DNA of 22,886 bases from Ministeria vibrans ATCC 50519 (lineage: Eukaryota > Opisthokonta > Filasterea), in contig CALSCP010001962.1 in NCBI GenBank assembly GCA_943704425.1, forward strand, positions 1-22,886, written 5' to 3'. The first letter of the stretch is position 1; each line of letters begins with the position of its first letter. Of the stretch, positions 1 through 9,829 are shown in pieces. Under the pieces are notes generated by a model, which saw nothing but the letters and a program-made list of their open reading frames with translations, had not been told where the DNA came from and did not search any database. Made by a program: the position numbers and the translations under genes.

Positions 1-3000
1 GTGGCAGCGGTAGGGGTCCTGCCTCGCCGCGTCCGACATCGCCTAGTGGAGGCAGTCGGAGGGGCAGTCCCTCTCCTCTCTCTTTACGCCGTCATCTTTT
101 CTGCGTGCCCCATTCGTTTCCATGCAGGCACGCCCTCATGGCACCGCCAACTCATTCGCTTTCCTTCATCCCGTTCTCCTTTCAGATCATCCGATGACAG
201 AAAGAGCGTCAGTAGCATTGACGAGAGTGGCGAAGAGACAGTGCCACGACCGTCGTCGTTTGCAAGTGTGGGCTCGCTCAACCAACTGCTTGATCGAGAT
301 GACTCCGAGCATATGATGCAGCAGGCGGACGACGATCCCAACGATTCGCCTGGCTTTCACTCGTCTGCCGGCGATCTCGCCTTTGTCCGTCGTCGTTCGC
401 CCATGACCTCGCTCACAGACGTCACCATCAACGCACGTGGCTTGTCACTGTCGCCGTCCGCTGGCGGTGGCAACAGTGGAGCCAACTTGAGCAGCAGACG
501 AAGCTCGTACGCCTCGTCGCATCTCAGCTTTGGTCCATCCACCACCATGTCACCTTCCACATCAACTGGCATTTCCCCTCAACTCGACAGTCACCTGCCC
601 ATCTCTCCCGTAATCACCACCACGGTTGTATCGCCTACTCCACTCGCGCGTGGGCCCAGTCAATCGCCACCAAGAGGTTCCTCTCCACTCGACTCCAACT
701 CTCTTCAAGTCTTCGACTCCCTCTCACCCTCAGACTCTCCCTTGCAACGTCCCTCCTCCAGCCTTGGTCGATCGCTCTTCCTCGGCGTCAACGCTGCCGA
801 CATTGTTCCGCTAGACTACAGTCGCTCCCCTACCCACTCCACCTACCCAAACCTTCCCATGAGCTCGTCCACCTCGCGCACCCTCGGCTCTCCTCAATCT
901 CCGTCCACCCCCGCTTCCTCCTCGCAAACCTCATCACCAGTGACCCCCGTCATTGCTCCCCCATCGTCCATGTCAAACCTTTCCGCAACAACAACAGCAG
1001 CAGCAGTTCCTGCTGCGTCCCCTCCTGCACCCACCCTGCGCACCAGTCTAGCTGACATCTCACCAGCGGCTCGCCTGCCCCACGCTGCTCTCGCTCACTC
1101 GTCACGTCATGTGTTTCCTGACCTCGATCCAAACGACTCCATCAATGCGCCTCTCAGCAGTATCTCAGCGATCGAGACGGGTGCTCAAATTACAATGATG
1201 GACGACCTTGGCCAACAGTTCCTCGAGCGTGACATTCTCGCAGAGTTTCGCACACGAAAGGGACGCACCGACGAGCGTCTACGTGACCTCGTCGAGGGTC
1301 TCAACCGTGTTCAGGTTGCACAGGCAGGCGGTCGTGAACGCGCCAATTCGTGGCCTCCCACCGCGACGGGCACCCATCTGCGTGACATTTGTAATCGTAT
1401 TCGTTCTCTTGTTGAGGATGTCATTCGCACAAACGCAAACGACATGGTGCGCTGGCGCTCCCGTCAGTTTATGCGTGAACTGCACGATCTCATGGACGAA
1501 CAGCGCGAGCTGCGTCACACGGCACCCAACAAGCATTTGCCGGGCATCGACCGAATGCTCACCAAGCTCCTCTTTGCCTTCTCTCCGTGCGCCCGCCTTG
1601 CCGATTTCCTCGCGTCCACTCCGCAGTTTCAGTACGAGGCAGCCATGCACCGTCAGGCGCAAGAGCAGCAGCAGGCGCGTCGTCTCGAGCAGCAGCAGAA
1701 AGAGCAAGAGTTGCATCAGTCGCAGTTGAGACGTCAGCGTCTGCAGCAACAGGAGCAGCAACGCATCCACCAGGAGAACAGTGTGGTGCGCAGGCGCTAC
1801 AAGCGTCAACAGAGCGAACAACCGCCACCCATTCGCCACTCTGGTGCCTACGATGATGATGAGGACATGCATGGCAGACTCGACGACCTCGGTGGTCGCA
1901 AAGTCGAAGATGACGATGACGACGAGGTCCTATTTGACATGGACGAGTCATCCTTGATTGCACCCGCTCCTCTCCCTGGCTATCGTACCTACCAACAGGC
2001 GGTGCGCGAGCGCGAACGACAACGCGATGGCAACTTGGGTCGTGTGAGCGAACTCGACGACAACCTTTTAGGTGTGGGTGCGCCCGCGAGTGGAGACAGC
2101 GAAGACCAAGGGAGCAGCCCCCAGACCGGCTCGCCTACGGGTGCCCCTCGACGCTACACCAAGAGACGGCGTGCAACGGGCGATGTCTCGTCGGGCGCAG
2201 AACAGGGTGGCGACGGAGTCTTGATGATGATCAATGATTCGGCAGTGCTGTCGGCGGAAGAAGAGGCGACGCTTGCCGAGACGGTCCCTCCGCAGCTCAT
2301 CGCGCAGCTCAAGTCGTCCACGCCAAAGAAGACGCGCGCTTGGACTGTCATTGAAAATCGCCCCCGTATCGTCTCGTCGGGCGAATATGACTTTGCCGAC
2401 GACGAACGTGACAACATTCTCGTCCCACCTCTTGCGTCTGTGCCCTCCATTGACACTCCCCCGCTCCTCAGACGTCCCGACCTTGTCTTGTCCAATCAGT
2501 CGTCGTTTGACGCAACAGACGATCGTTCTTCTCACCTTCCTCTCTCGACGAGCTCTTCAACAGCTGCTCTCGCTCGTCAACGCATCGGTAGGTTTTCATC
2601 TGGCTTTTTTTTGTTAATTTTGTTTTTTTCGCTTATTTTTTTTTATTTTTTTTTTTGCACAGTGTCCTCTACTGCCTTGTCTGAGGTGGGCCAAGATGGC
2701 TACAAGGGCTCGTTTGAATCGGTGTCCTCTACGCTTGCTTCAGAGGTACACAGTGCGCCTGCAACGCGCGCCGTCTCAATGGACGTGACACAGCGCCATA
2801 CTGTGGACCGTCAACGGAGCGATATTGTGCCAGGTGCCAGTCGTATATTGCCAGTGAGTCAACCGCACAAACGGCGCCTCAAGCGCTCCATGTCAGATCT
2901 ATCGTCGATCTCCAATGCCACGGGCGACGACGACCTCCAATCAGACTTGGCCATGTCGCGCCAGCATCTCTTGGATATTGTTGATGAGCCGCGGTCGCGC

Positions 3001-6000
3001 AGTCGTACCAGCTCGTTCATGTCTGAGTCCGACCCGTGTCTTTCGGACCAGGATATCCATCCGGGTGCGCCCACGTCGGCGCTCTCCTCGTCGAGTGATG
3101 TCCTCTCGCCGTCGGGTCGCCGTGTCTCCAACTTCCGACCCATCTTCACTCGCTCCGTGTCATCGCTGTCGGACGAACAGTCGACGCCTCCCGTTCGCCA
3201 TACGCTGCAGCCGTCGCTTCTCGAGTCGGACGAGGCCGTTCCACACAGCGACAGCGAAGACGATCGCCAACGCGCATTGCAACAGCGACGTCGCAAACGC
3301 AGCATGGCCGAACGTATCGCCGAGCGCGTCATTCAGACAGACTCGCCAAGCTCGGCCGTCTTTGAGAGAGTGCCTATTGCCAGTGTTGTGACATCGCGCA
3401 CGAGCCCCACCGTCGTCACCTCGAACGATTCAACTGCGACGCACACTCGCGAGGACTCTATCAGCACCATTGTGAGTCGCCCGTCGTTAGTGGCGAGGCA
3501 CCGCTCCAGTGAGCCCTCCGCCGACGTCACGAACATTGTCGATCCACACGATCCACACGATCCGCTGCCACGCCGCAGCTCCGAGACGGCCACGTCGGCG
3601 ACACCGCCTCGAAGCGACTCGGGCTCGGCCAACACCTTGGTGAACCGTGACCCCTCAGGCTCGAGCCTTCGAACTGGCCTCATCTTTCCCGAGCCCTCCT
3701 TCGTCCAACAACAGACTCAGCGTACCGATTCGCCCTCCATGACATCCTCGCCAAACCGTTTTGGTGGTCTCAAATCCTCCATTGGACGCCTGTTCAAGAA
3801 GCGCGACGGGAACGCGTCGCCCGTACCTGCCGCCGCCTCTCGTCTGCCCGATATGTCTCCTGCCTCGTCGCCCCTTTCGCGCGACCTGCGTCAACTTGAG
3901 TTGCTTCCCTCGCAATCTCCTAAGTCACGTCGGTCCGCCGTGCTAGCGAGCGAACGTCAAAAATCGCTTTATTCACGCGGTGTGAGTTCCGAGAATGTGA
4001 GCGCGAGTGCACCCGTGGTATCCACCGAGTCACCCAAGGGCTCACCTTATCTTTCTCGCGCCACCGTCAAGAAGTTGCTGTCGCCTCGCTCAGCTCGCAA
4101 GAAGGACTCGGCAGCTTCCATTACTGCTGCTGATGCTGGCACATTCTCACCCGATTCGCTTAAAACTCCCGACACGTCGCCGAGCAACAGCGGCAGCGGC
4201 AGTGGTGGTGGTAGTGGTGGTGGTGGTCTGTCTGGTCTGTTCCGTCGTGCGTCACGTCGTAACAAGCAAAACAACACCGACACGTCGACTGCTGCAGCGG
4301 TCGCAGCGGCTGCCGCCGCGGCAAGTCCTGCGTTTGCCAACAATAATAACAAGGATCATCAGTCGCCACAATTGGATCGCACCATTGAGACGATGCGCCT
4401 CGAGGCCAAGTCGCCGTCAAGCGTGTCACAGCAGGGTTTTGAGCGAGCCCTGTCGCCCGCATCCGGTGGTGCCATTAGTGTGCTCTGTCGCATTTGTGAG
4501 GAAGTTGTCTCGTCCGATTTGCTGGCGCAGCACAGCAAGTACTGTGCCATGAACGAACAGATGGAAGTGAAGCGCATCACAGACAACCAACGTCTTGGCA
4601 AACTTCTTGTGGCATTGCGCGATCAGATGAAGGCGCATCGCGAACGTGTGGCACAGTCGTGCGAGGACTCGGCGGCCGAACGGGGCAGCGCCGAGGATTG
4701 CAGCAGCCCCGGGTCGCCGCGTCGTCGTGTAGTCATTGCGCCTGTGGCAGTGGCAATGGGCGCAGCGTCGTCGTCGTCGCTTGCCACCACCACCACTGCG
4801 TCTCCGTCGCCTATAATGTCACCACCATACGGCGTGACGCCGCAGGGTGCCAGTGAAGAGAGCGCCCCTTCGTCGCTGGGCGGCACGCCACTGTCGCCCA
4901 TAGCTATGCGCGCCTCGGACTCTCACTCGCACGCGTCATCGCCGCAGCAACTCTCGTCCATGACCATGATGGTCAATTACTATGCCGATGTGATTGAGAG
5001 TGTGGGCAATCGTGCGGCGAATCTCGAGTACGGCGGCTCCAAGTCCATCAAGGAGCTTGAGAAGATGCAACTGACGCTGCGTGGACTGTGTCTGCACGTG
5101 GAGAAACAACCTCAACAGGTGGTTGAGGTGCTCACGCTCGGTCGGCGCATTCTGACGGTGGTCGATTCGAAGCTTGACACGTTTCGCGAGACGTATCGAG
5201 TGCGTCGCGAGCGTGCCGAGAGCTCGGGTACGCCCTTACCCAGCGACGACGTAGACGAGCAGCGCAAGAGTGCCGCGTCAAGCCACGGTGGTGGTGCCGA
5301 CGGACGTGGTTCTGGTGCTGTCAGCAGCAGTGCCGGGAACCTGTCAGGGTCCTTGTCGAAGAAGACATCGAAGGCGACCGTTGCGGAAGTGTCGCCGAGT
5401 AGTGGCAAGTCGATGTTGTCGCGCAAGAAGTCTGGTCTGCGAGGTGGTGGCGACCTTGCTACGCAGCAGGCACAGCTATCGCCTATTCAGCGGTCGGTGC
5501 AGCAACGTTCGCAAGTACACGGCCACAGTGCGCGCGGTCCACCACAGCGGCGCTTTGTTTCGCTGTTCGCGGCGATTGCGCGCGGCGCAGCGGGCGCACT
5601 GGGCCACCGTCGAACTCCTAGTTCGGAGATGGGCAATGAGGTGCGCGCCACAGGCAGTGGGCGCACGAGTCCGGTGAATGCCGCTGTGTCGCCCAGTGGA
5701 CCTCGCCTGGGCGGTGCCGGCTACCAGCGACGCGGCAAAATGCCCAACATTATGGACTTTAACATCATCAAGCCAATCAGTCGGGGTGCGTACGGTCGTG
5801 TGTATCTGGCGCGCAAGAAGACCACCAACGACTTGTATGCACTCAAGGTGGTGAAGAAGAACGACATGGTGCGCAAGAATATGGTGAACCAGGTGATTGC
5901 GGAGAAGGAGGCGTTGGCCCTGAGCAAGAACGAGCACGTTGTCAAGCTCTTCTACACGTTCCAGAGCAAAGATGCTCTCTACTTTGTCATGGAGTACTGC

Positions 6001-9000
6001 AACGGCGGCGATCTCATGTCGTTGCTGCGCATCTTCACCTGCATTGACGAATCGTGGGCGCGCATCTATGCCGCCGAGGTGGTCCTTGCGCTCGAGTACC
6101 TGCACAAGTGTGGCATCACCCATCGTGATGTGAAGCCTGACAACATGCTTATTACGTCGGCGGGCCATCTCAAGCTGACCGACTTTGGCCTGGCACGCAT
6201 TCAATTGCCCGACGAAGACGACGAGTTCTGCACTCCCAAGGCTCCCGCGCCGCCTATTCCAGTTGGTAGTATGGCGACAGCATCAGCATCAGTCGCTGCT
6301 ACTGCTGCTGCTCCTTCCGTAACAACCGCGTCGGCTGCAACACCTGCAACCACGACGGTGAGCAGTGGCGCGGCGACGGGTGCTGCAACGACGACGGCCC
6401 AATCGTCGTTTTTGTCACCCCCAAGTCCTTCGCCGACCCATTTGATGCCTGGTGATCGTGCTGGCAAGCGCTCGTCGGATCCCCTCGTCAGACGCTCCCC
6501 TACCGCCTCTGTGATGGGCACCTCATCGTCGGTGTTTTCGGCACAACTGCAGCCGCAGCAAGGTCAACTGCAGCTGGAGCAACAACATCGTGGTGCCCAT
6601 GCGCGTGTCGAATCGTTACGCCAGAGACGTACCATGACCATTTCGGGTAGAGATGCTGCTGGTGTGCCCACGGCGATGACACGAGATGGAGCGGTGGTGG
6701 CAGATTCAATTGAAGGGGCGTCGATGGATCGCAATGTGAGTGGTGGTTCGATGCGCAGTCGATGTTACTCTGCGGGTGCCAGCAAGAGCTCGGAGCGACT
6801 GAATGTGGGCGAGGGAGCCATGTCCAAGGACGAGGCAACGGACGCGGTGCGACGACTGGTCATGCTGAGTGCCGCTGCGAAAGTGGAGCAAAAGGCGGCC
6901 GAGGCACGTCGACTGATGCGACGTCGACGCAGCAGCGACACCTTGCTTGACTCGACGGACGTCGAGCGGCTCAAGCGCAAGTCGCGTCAGTCGCTGTTGT
7001 CAGTCGAGCCCGAGGAGGAGGAGGAGAAGGAGGAGGATAAGGAGGAGAAGGAGGAGAAGGAGGATGGGGAAAAGGTGAAAGATGAGAGGACGGACCTTGA
7101 TGAAGGAGTGGTTGACGATGATACAGTTACCGGGACTGTTGCTACGAATGGGAGTACGAGTGGTGGGAGCGAAGAGGATCTTGCCTCGCAGACTGCGCCC
7201 ACTGCCCCACCACCGGAACAGATCCAACAGCACATCAAGCAGTTGAGTGAGCTTCACCGTCGCCATGGTAGTGACCTGCGTTCCGACTGGGCTTCCAAGA
7301 AGAGCCTGTCGGTGGCGGAGATTGCGGCTGATCCGAGTGCCGCATGTGTCTCCGACGACGATCTGACGTTGAAAACACCCAAGTTCCAACCGCGCAGTTC
7401 TGATTCAAGTATCCACAGCAGTACAACGGGAAGCATGTCTGACGACTCACTGCTCAAAATGAGCTCCCCTCCGGCGGAGCAACAGCAACAAGACGATGCG
7501 GCTGCCGCAGCCACCACTGCACGCGTGAACATGACGGCAGCAGCCGCCGCCGCTGCGGTGGCCGCTAAGAATGCAGATGGAACAGAGGAGGAAGAGTCTG
7601 AGCGAGCGCTGGGCACACCCGACTATCTTGCGCCCGAGCTGCTCTTGGGGGTGGGTCACGGCAAGGAGGTCGACTGGTGGTCGCTGGGTGTGTGTTTGTA
7701 CGAGTTTATTGTGGGCGTGCCGCCTTTTACCGCATCCAGTCCGGAGCTCATCTTTCGGAATATTCTCAACCATGCCATTGAGTTTCCAGACGTCCCCGAG
7801 GACATGTCGTACGCGGCCAAGGATCTCATTTGCAAGCTGCTCTCGCCCAACCCGCGCATGCGCCCTACTGCGGACGCCATCAAGGCACATCCCTTCTTTG
7901 CCGGCATCAACTGGAAGACACTGCTGCTTGAGCCGGGTCCCTTTGTGCCCGAGCCAGACAATGCCGAAGACACAAGCTATTTTGCCGAAGATCGCAAGCC
8001 CGCAGATGACATTAATGCGCCCGATGAACCCAAGAGCGCTACTGAGACCACTACTACTGCTTCTGCTGCTCCTGCTGCTGACGATGATGATAATCATGAT
8101 GGCGCTAGTGAAAGTGCCAGTGGTGTGGATCAGACGACGTCTGCGCTGAGTGCGCACAGTTCTGCGGTGAGTGCTCCCATCACAATTGCAGACTCGGGTG
8201 TCTCAAGTGCCTTCTCCTTGGCCACGACCGCTGATGCTGCTGCGTCGTCTGCGACTTCAGGTGGTGCACTTGTTGCTGAAAATGACATGGATTGTCAACA
8301 GGGCGTCGATAGCCAGCGCAGTATGAGTACCTCTGTGCTCAGTGCGGAGTGCTCCTCCGACTCCATTGCCTCAGTGAGCTTTTCCGCCTCGCCCCTTCAC
8401 CCTTCCACTGCTACAACTGCTGCCGCAATGTCACCTCCTTCACGCGCTTCCCCCGCCAGCAGCCCGCTGCCCAATCACCCTTCCACCAGCTCGCCCACTG
8501 TCATGTCTGCGTCCGCTGCGCGTGCCTTGTCCATTTCGTTGGGTGGTCGTCCCCAGTCTGTCCCTTCCTCACTGCGCAACTCGCCACTCAATGCGAGTCT
8601 TCCGTCGCTCAGCAATAGCGGTCGCAGCAGTGCAGCTGACTCGGACGCAACCGACACATCGTCCACATCACGCTCAAGTAAACGGCGCACTTCTCTGCAC
8701 GTTCTCAAGCGCATCAAGAGTGGAATGAAGCGACCCCTCTCCATCACCTCCAGCATGCCCCTGGTGCCGGCCACCGACGTTGCAGCGCCGACCTCGGCCA
8801 CATTCACGCGACCCAGTGCCACCCATGCGCAGCCCACCGTCGACGAGGAAGACGACGGCGAATTCCTCTCTGACTCAGCATCGCCTGCCACCACTCCACC
8901 CACCTCCCCGCCCCGCAGTCCCCCCTCCCGTCGACACCGTCTTCATCATCATCATCAGCACCACAACCCATCAACTGCACGTGCCGCCGCTCTTAGCCGC

Positions 9001-9408
9001 TTCTCCGCCTCGCAAGACCCGCGCTTTGGTAATTTTGACGCGAAGATTGTCCACAACCTTGATGACATGAACACGACGGTGGCGCGCATTGGCGTGAGCA
9101 CTCCCATGCTCAACGATACCACCGACCAGAGCACTTCTTCAGATCAGCGGCGTGACTCCCCCTCGCCTAGCTTTGCCTTCGATGCCGGCTTTGTCTTTGT
9201 CTCTGACCCAACACTGTCTCCTCCTGATCGCGCTGTCTCCACCACGTCCAGTACCGATCATCCTCACGAAGGACGCACCAGCAGTGCACTTAGTGACCCG
9301 CTCTCTGTCTCATCCGACCCCCTCCGCGACGACGACTCCGATGCAGCTCTCGATCGCGCTGTGCTCAATGTCCTTCAGGACTCTCTTCCCCCCGTTTCCG
9401 ACTTGTAG
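1..9408 (+). CDS. Greatwall/Rim15/IRE-type AGC serine/threonine kinase with split catalytic domain (5' partial)
   Basis: The family phosphorylates small ENSA/ARPP19/Igo-type inhibitors of PP2A-B55 in animals and yeast; that role here is inference. Seen: C2HC finger (CRIC at 4486-4497, then H at 4531 and C at 4543) as in plant IREH1 and fungal Rim15. Kinase N-lobe from about 5740: glycine loop SRGAYGRV, lysine of ALK at 5845, HRDVKPDN from 6121, DFG from 6181. About 470 low-complexity residues follow (about 6200-7605), then [13 protein letters not shown] from 7612 and [13 protein letters not shown]. The AGC tail has FVPEPDN and DTSYF (7942-7983). A far C-terminal motif, [16 protein letters not shown] (9025-9072), resembles the FxNF motif of IRE/Rim15 kinases. 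Other regions: a conserved-looking helical block at about 1144-1620, a Gln-rich stretch at about 1650-1830, a helical block at 4963-5215; the rest is Ser/Pro-rich and disordered. The TAG stop is at 9406. The frame opens with GTG at base 1, which is not a real start: the true 5' end lies upstream. Two introns are proposed: 116-185 and 2588-2662. Confidence 0.9.
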   Translation: MAAVGVLPRRVRHRLVEAVGGAVPLLSLYAVIFSACPIRFHAGTPSWHRQLIRFPSSRSPFRSSDDRKSVSSIDESGEETVPRPSSFASVGSLNQLLDRDDSEHMMQQADDDPNDSPGFHSSAGDLAFVRRRSPMTSLTDVTINARGLSLSPSAGGGNSGANLSSRRSSYASSHLSFGPSTTMSPSTSTGISPQLDSHLPISPVITTTVVSPTPLARGPSQSPPRGSSPLDSNSLQVFDSLSPSDSPLQRPSSSLGRSLFLGVNAADIVPLDYSRSPTHSTYPNLPMSSSTSRTLGSPQSPSTPASSSQTSSPVTPVIAPPSSMSNLSATTTAAAVPAASPPAPTLRTSLADISPAARLPHAALAHSSRHVFPDLDPNDSINAPLSSISAIETGAQITMMDDLGQQFLERDILAEFRTRKGRTDERLRDLVEGLNRVQVAQAGGRERANSWPPTATGTHLRDICNRIRSLVEDVIRTNANDMVRWRSRQFMRELHDLMDEQRELRHTAPNKHLPGIDRMLTKLLFAFSPCARLADFLASTPQFQYEAAMHRQAQEQQQARRLEQQQKEQELHQSQLRRQRLQQQEQQRIHQENSVVRRRYKRQQSEQPPPIRHSGAYDDDEDMHGRLDDLGGRKVEDDDDDEVLFDMDESSLIAPAPLPGYRTYQQAVRERERQRDGNLGRVSELDDNLLGVGAPASGDSEDQGSSPQTGSPTGAPRRYTKRRRATGDVSSGAEQGGDGVLMMINDSAVLSAEEEATLAETVPPQLIAQLKSSTPKKTRAWTVIENRPRIVSSGEYDFADDERDNILVPPLASVPSIDTPPLLRRPDLVLSNQSSFDATDDRSSHLPLSTSSSTAALARQRIGRFSSGFFLLILFFSLIFFYFFFCTVSSTALSEVGQDGYKGSFESVSSTLASEVHSAPATRAVSMDVTQRHTVDRQRSDIVPGASRILPVSQPHKRRLKRSMSDLSSISNATGDDDLQSDLAMSRQHLLDIVDEPRSRSRTSSFMSESDPCLSDQDIHPGAPTSALSSSSDVLSPSGRRVSNFRPIFTRSVSSLSDEQSTPPVRHTLQPSLLESDEAVPHSDSEDDRQRALQQRRRKRSMAERIAERVIQTDSPSSAVFERVPIASVVTSRTSPTVVTSNDSTATHTREDSISTIVSRPSLVARHRSSEPSADVTNIVDPHDPHDPLPRRSSETATSATPPRSDSGSANTLVNRDPSGSSLRTGLIFPEPSFVQQQTQRTDSPSMTSSPNRFGGLKSSIGRLFKKRDGNASPVPAAASRLPDMSPASSPLSRDLRQLELLPSQSPKSRRSAVLASERQKSLYSRGVSSENVSASAPVVSTESPKGSPYLSRATVKKLLSPRSARKKDSAASITAADAGTFSPDSLKTPDTSPSNSGSGSGGGSGGGGLSGLFRRASRRNKQNNTDTSTAAAVAAAAAAASPAFANNNNKDHQSPQLDRTIETMRLEAKSPSSVSQQGFERALSPASGGAISVLCRICEEVVSSDLLAQHSKYCAMNEQMEVKRITDNQRLGKLLVALRDQMKAHRERVAQSCEDSAAERGSAEDCSSPGSPRRRVVIAPVAVAMGAASSSSLATTTTASPSPIMSPPYGVTPQGASEESAPSSLGGTPLSPIAMRASDSHSHASSPQQLSSMTMMVNYYADVIESVGNRAANLEYGGSKSIKELEKMQLTLRGLCLHVEKQPQQVVEVLTLGRRILTVVDSKLDTFRETYRVRRERAESSGTPLPSDDVDEQRKSAASSHGGGADGRGSGAVSSSAGNLSGSLSKKTSKATVAEVSPSSGKSMLSRKKSGLRGGGDLATQQAQLSPIQRSVQQRSQVHGHSARGPPQRRFVSLFAAIARGAAGALGHRRTPSSEMGNEVRATGSGRTSPVNAAVSPSGPRLGGAGYQRRGKMPNIMDFNIIKPISRGAYGRVYLARKKTTNDLYALKVVKKNDMVRKNMVNQVIAEKEALALSKNEHVVKLFYTFQSKDALYFVMEYCNGGDLMSLLRIFTCIDESWARIYAAEVVLALEYLHKCGITHRDVKPDNMLITSAGHLKLTDFGLARIQLPDEDDEFCTPKAPAPPIPVGSMATASASVAATAAAPSVTTASAATPATTTVSSGAATGAATTTAQSSFLSPPSPSPTHLMPGDRAGKRSSDPLVRRSPTASVMGTSSSVFSAQLQPQQGQLQLEQQHRGAHARVESLRQRRTMTISGRDAAGVPTAMTRDGAVVADSIEGASMDRNVSGGSMRSRCYSAGASKSSERLNVGEGAMSKDEATDAVRRLVMLSAAAKVEQKAAEARRLMRRRRSSDTLLDSTDVERLKRKSRQSLLSVEPEEEEEKEEDKEEKEEKEDGEKVKDERTDLDEGVVDDDTVTGTVATNGSTSGGSEEDLASQTAPTAPPPEQIQQHIKQLSELHRRHGSDLRSDWASKKSLSVAEIAADPSAACVSDDDLTLKTPKFQPRSSDSSIHSSTTGSMSDDSLLKMSSPPAEQQQQDDAAAAATTARVNMTAAAAAAAVAAKNADGTEEEESERALGTPDYLAPELLLGVGHGKEVDWWSLGVCLYEFIVGVPPFTASSPELIFRNILNHAIEFPDVPEDMSYAAKDLICKLLSPNPRMRPTADAIKAHPFFAGINWKTLLLEPGPFVPEPDNAEDTSYFAEDRKPADDINAPDEPKSATETTTTASAAPAADDDDNHDGASESASGVDQTTSALSAHSSAVSAPITIADSGVSSAFSLATTADAAASSATSGGALVAENDMDCQQGVDSQRSMSTSVLSAECSSDSIASVSFSASPLHPSTATTAAAMSPPSRASPASSPLPNHPSTSSPTVMSASAARALSISLGGRPQSVPSSLRNSPLNASLPSLSNSGRSSAADSDATDTSSTSRSSKRRTSLHVLKRIKSGMKRPLSITSSMPLVPATDVAAPTSATFTRPSATHAQPTVDEEDDGEFLSDSASPATTPPTSPPRSPPSRRHRLHHHHQHHNPSTARAAALSRFSASQDPRFGNFDAKIVHNLDDMNTTVARIGVSTPMLNDTTDQSTSSDQRRDSPSPSFAFDAGFVFVSDPTLSPPDRAVSTTSSTDHPHEGRTSSALSDPLSVSSDPLRDDDSDAALDRAVLNVLQDSLPPVSDL
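116..185 (+). other. Probable intron near the 5' edge of the kinase gene (70 nt)
   Basis: The stretch ends in a strong pyrimidine tract and CAG (ttctcctttcag, 174-185). Before it, the frame starting at base 3 reads as Ser/Pro/Arg-rich protein ([17 protein letters not shown] and on), matching the style of the rest of the kinase, while the frame open from base 1 gives atypical residues there. Of the upstream GT dinucleotides, only the one at 116 gives the phase needed to pass from frame 3 into the main frame, joining as ...[13 protein letters not shown]. The donor (GTTTCC) is weak, so the acceptor is surer than the donor. Confidence 0.5.
2588..2662 (+). other. Stop-free 75-nt intron in the kinase gene
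   Basis: It begins GTAGGT, carries a T-rich run with TTAATTTT and ends TTTTTGCACAG. Its length is 25 codons exactly and it has no in-frame stop, so it reads through as a hydrophobic Phe/Leu-rich segment. Removing it joins cgc-atc-g to tg-tcc-tct (R-I-V-S-S-T) and restores the Ser-rich character on both sides. The local jump to T-rich composition also marks it as intron. Confidence 0.9.
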
Positions 9409-9497
9409 AAAAAAAATAGTAAAACGTAATAATTGTGTATTAGTTCAAGCTTGACCTAAGGAGTCAGTCGGTCGGTGTGTCAACGATGTAATTATTA

Positions 9498-9503
9498 AAT
9501 AAA
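9498..9503 (+). terminator. Polyadenylation signal of the kinase gene
   Basis: An AATAAA hexamer lies about 90 nt past the TAG stop of the kinase, in A/T-rich 3' flank. It is the first canonical hexamer downstream of the stop. Confidence 0.6.
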
Positions 9504-9593
9504 AACAATAGGACAACTATAGATTTCCTAAAATCTGTTGACGATTGAAAGAAAAAAAATCTCGCATGTCTGTTGTTAAAACCACTTGAGAAC

Positions 9594-9599
9594 TTTATT
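9594..9599 (-). terminator. Polyadenylation signal of RRP36
   Basis: TTTATT on the plus strand is AATAAA on the minus strand, about 230 nt past the RRP36 stop at 9830-9832. Together with the plus-strand signal at 9498 it places the two convergent transcript ends roughly 50-100 bp apart with little or no overlap. The stretch 9409-9829 shows no further gene; an open minus-strand frame across it is 3' UTR plus a shadow of the last RRP36 exon. Confidence 0.6.
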
Positions 9600-9829
9600 A
9601 ACAGACACAGTTTGGTGGGCACGTGCTCATACATTCAGCCCCAAGGCTACTGTGCCGATCACAAAAACAACGTCTTTCAGGCGGGAACGTAAACAAACAT
9701 ACGAAACGTTTGCTTTTACATATTTTTTTACACTTTTCCCTCACTTTTTCTTCCGACTCTAATTGACATTGGAGTTTCACTTTCGTTTTGTTTTTCATTC
9801 GTATTACACAATAATATTCCTCTCTCTCT

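Noticed and set aside
2600-2660. Transmembrane helix in the kinase
   Set aside because: The segment is a GT-AG intron with a T-rich tract; splicing joins two Ser-rich parts in phase.
3333-5426. Minus-strand open frames opposite the kinase
   Set aside because: They are shadows of GC-rich, Ser-rich coding sequence, with no recognisable motif or splice support.
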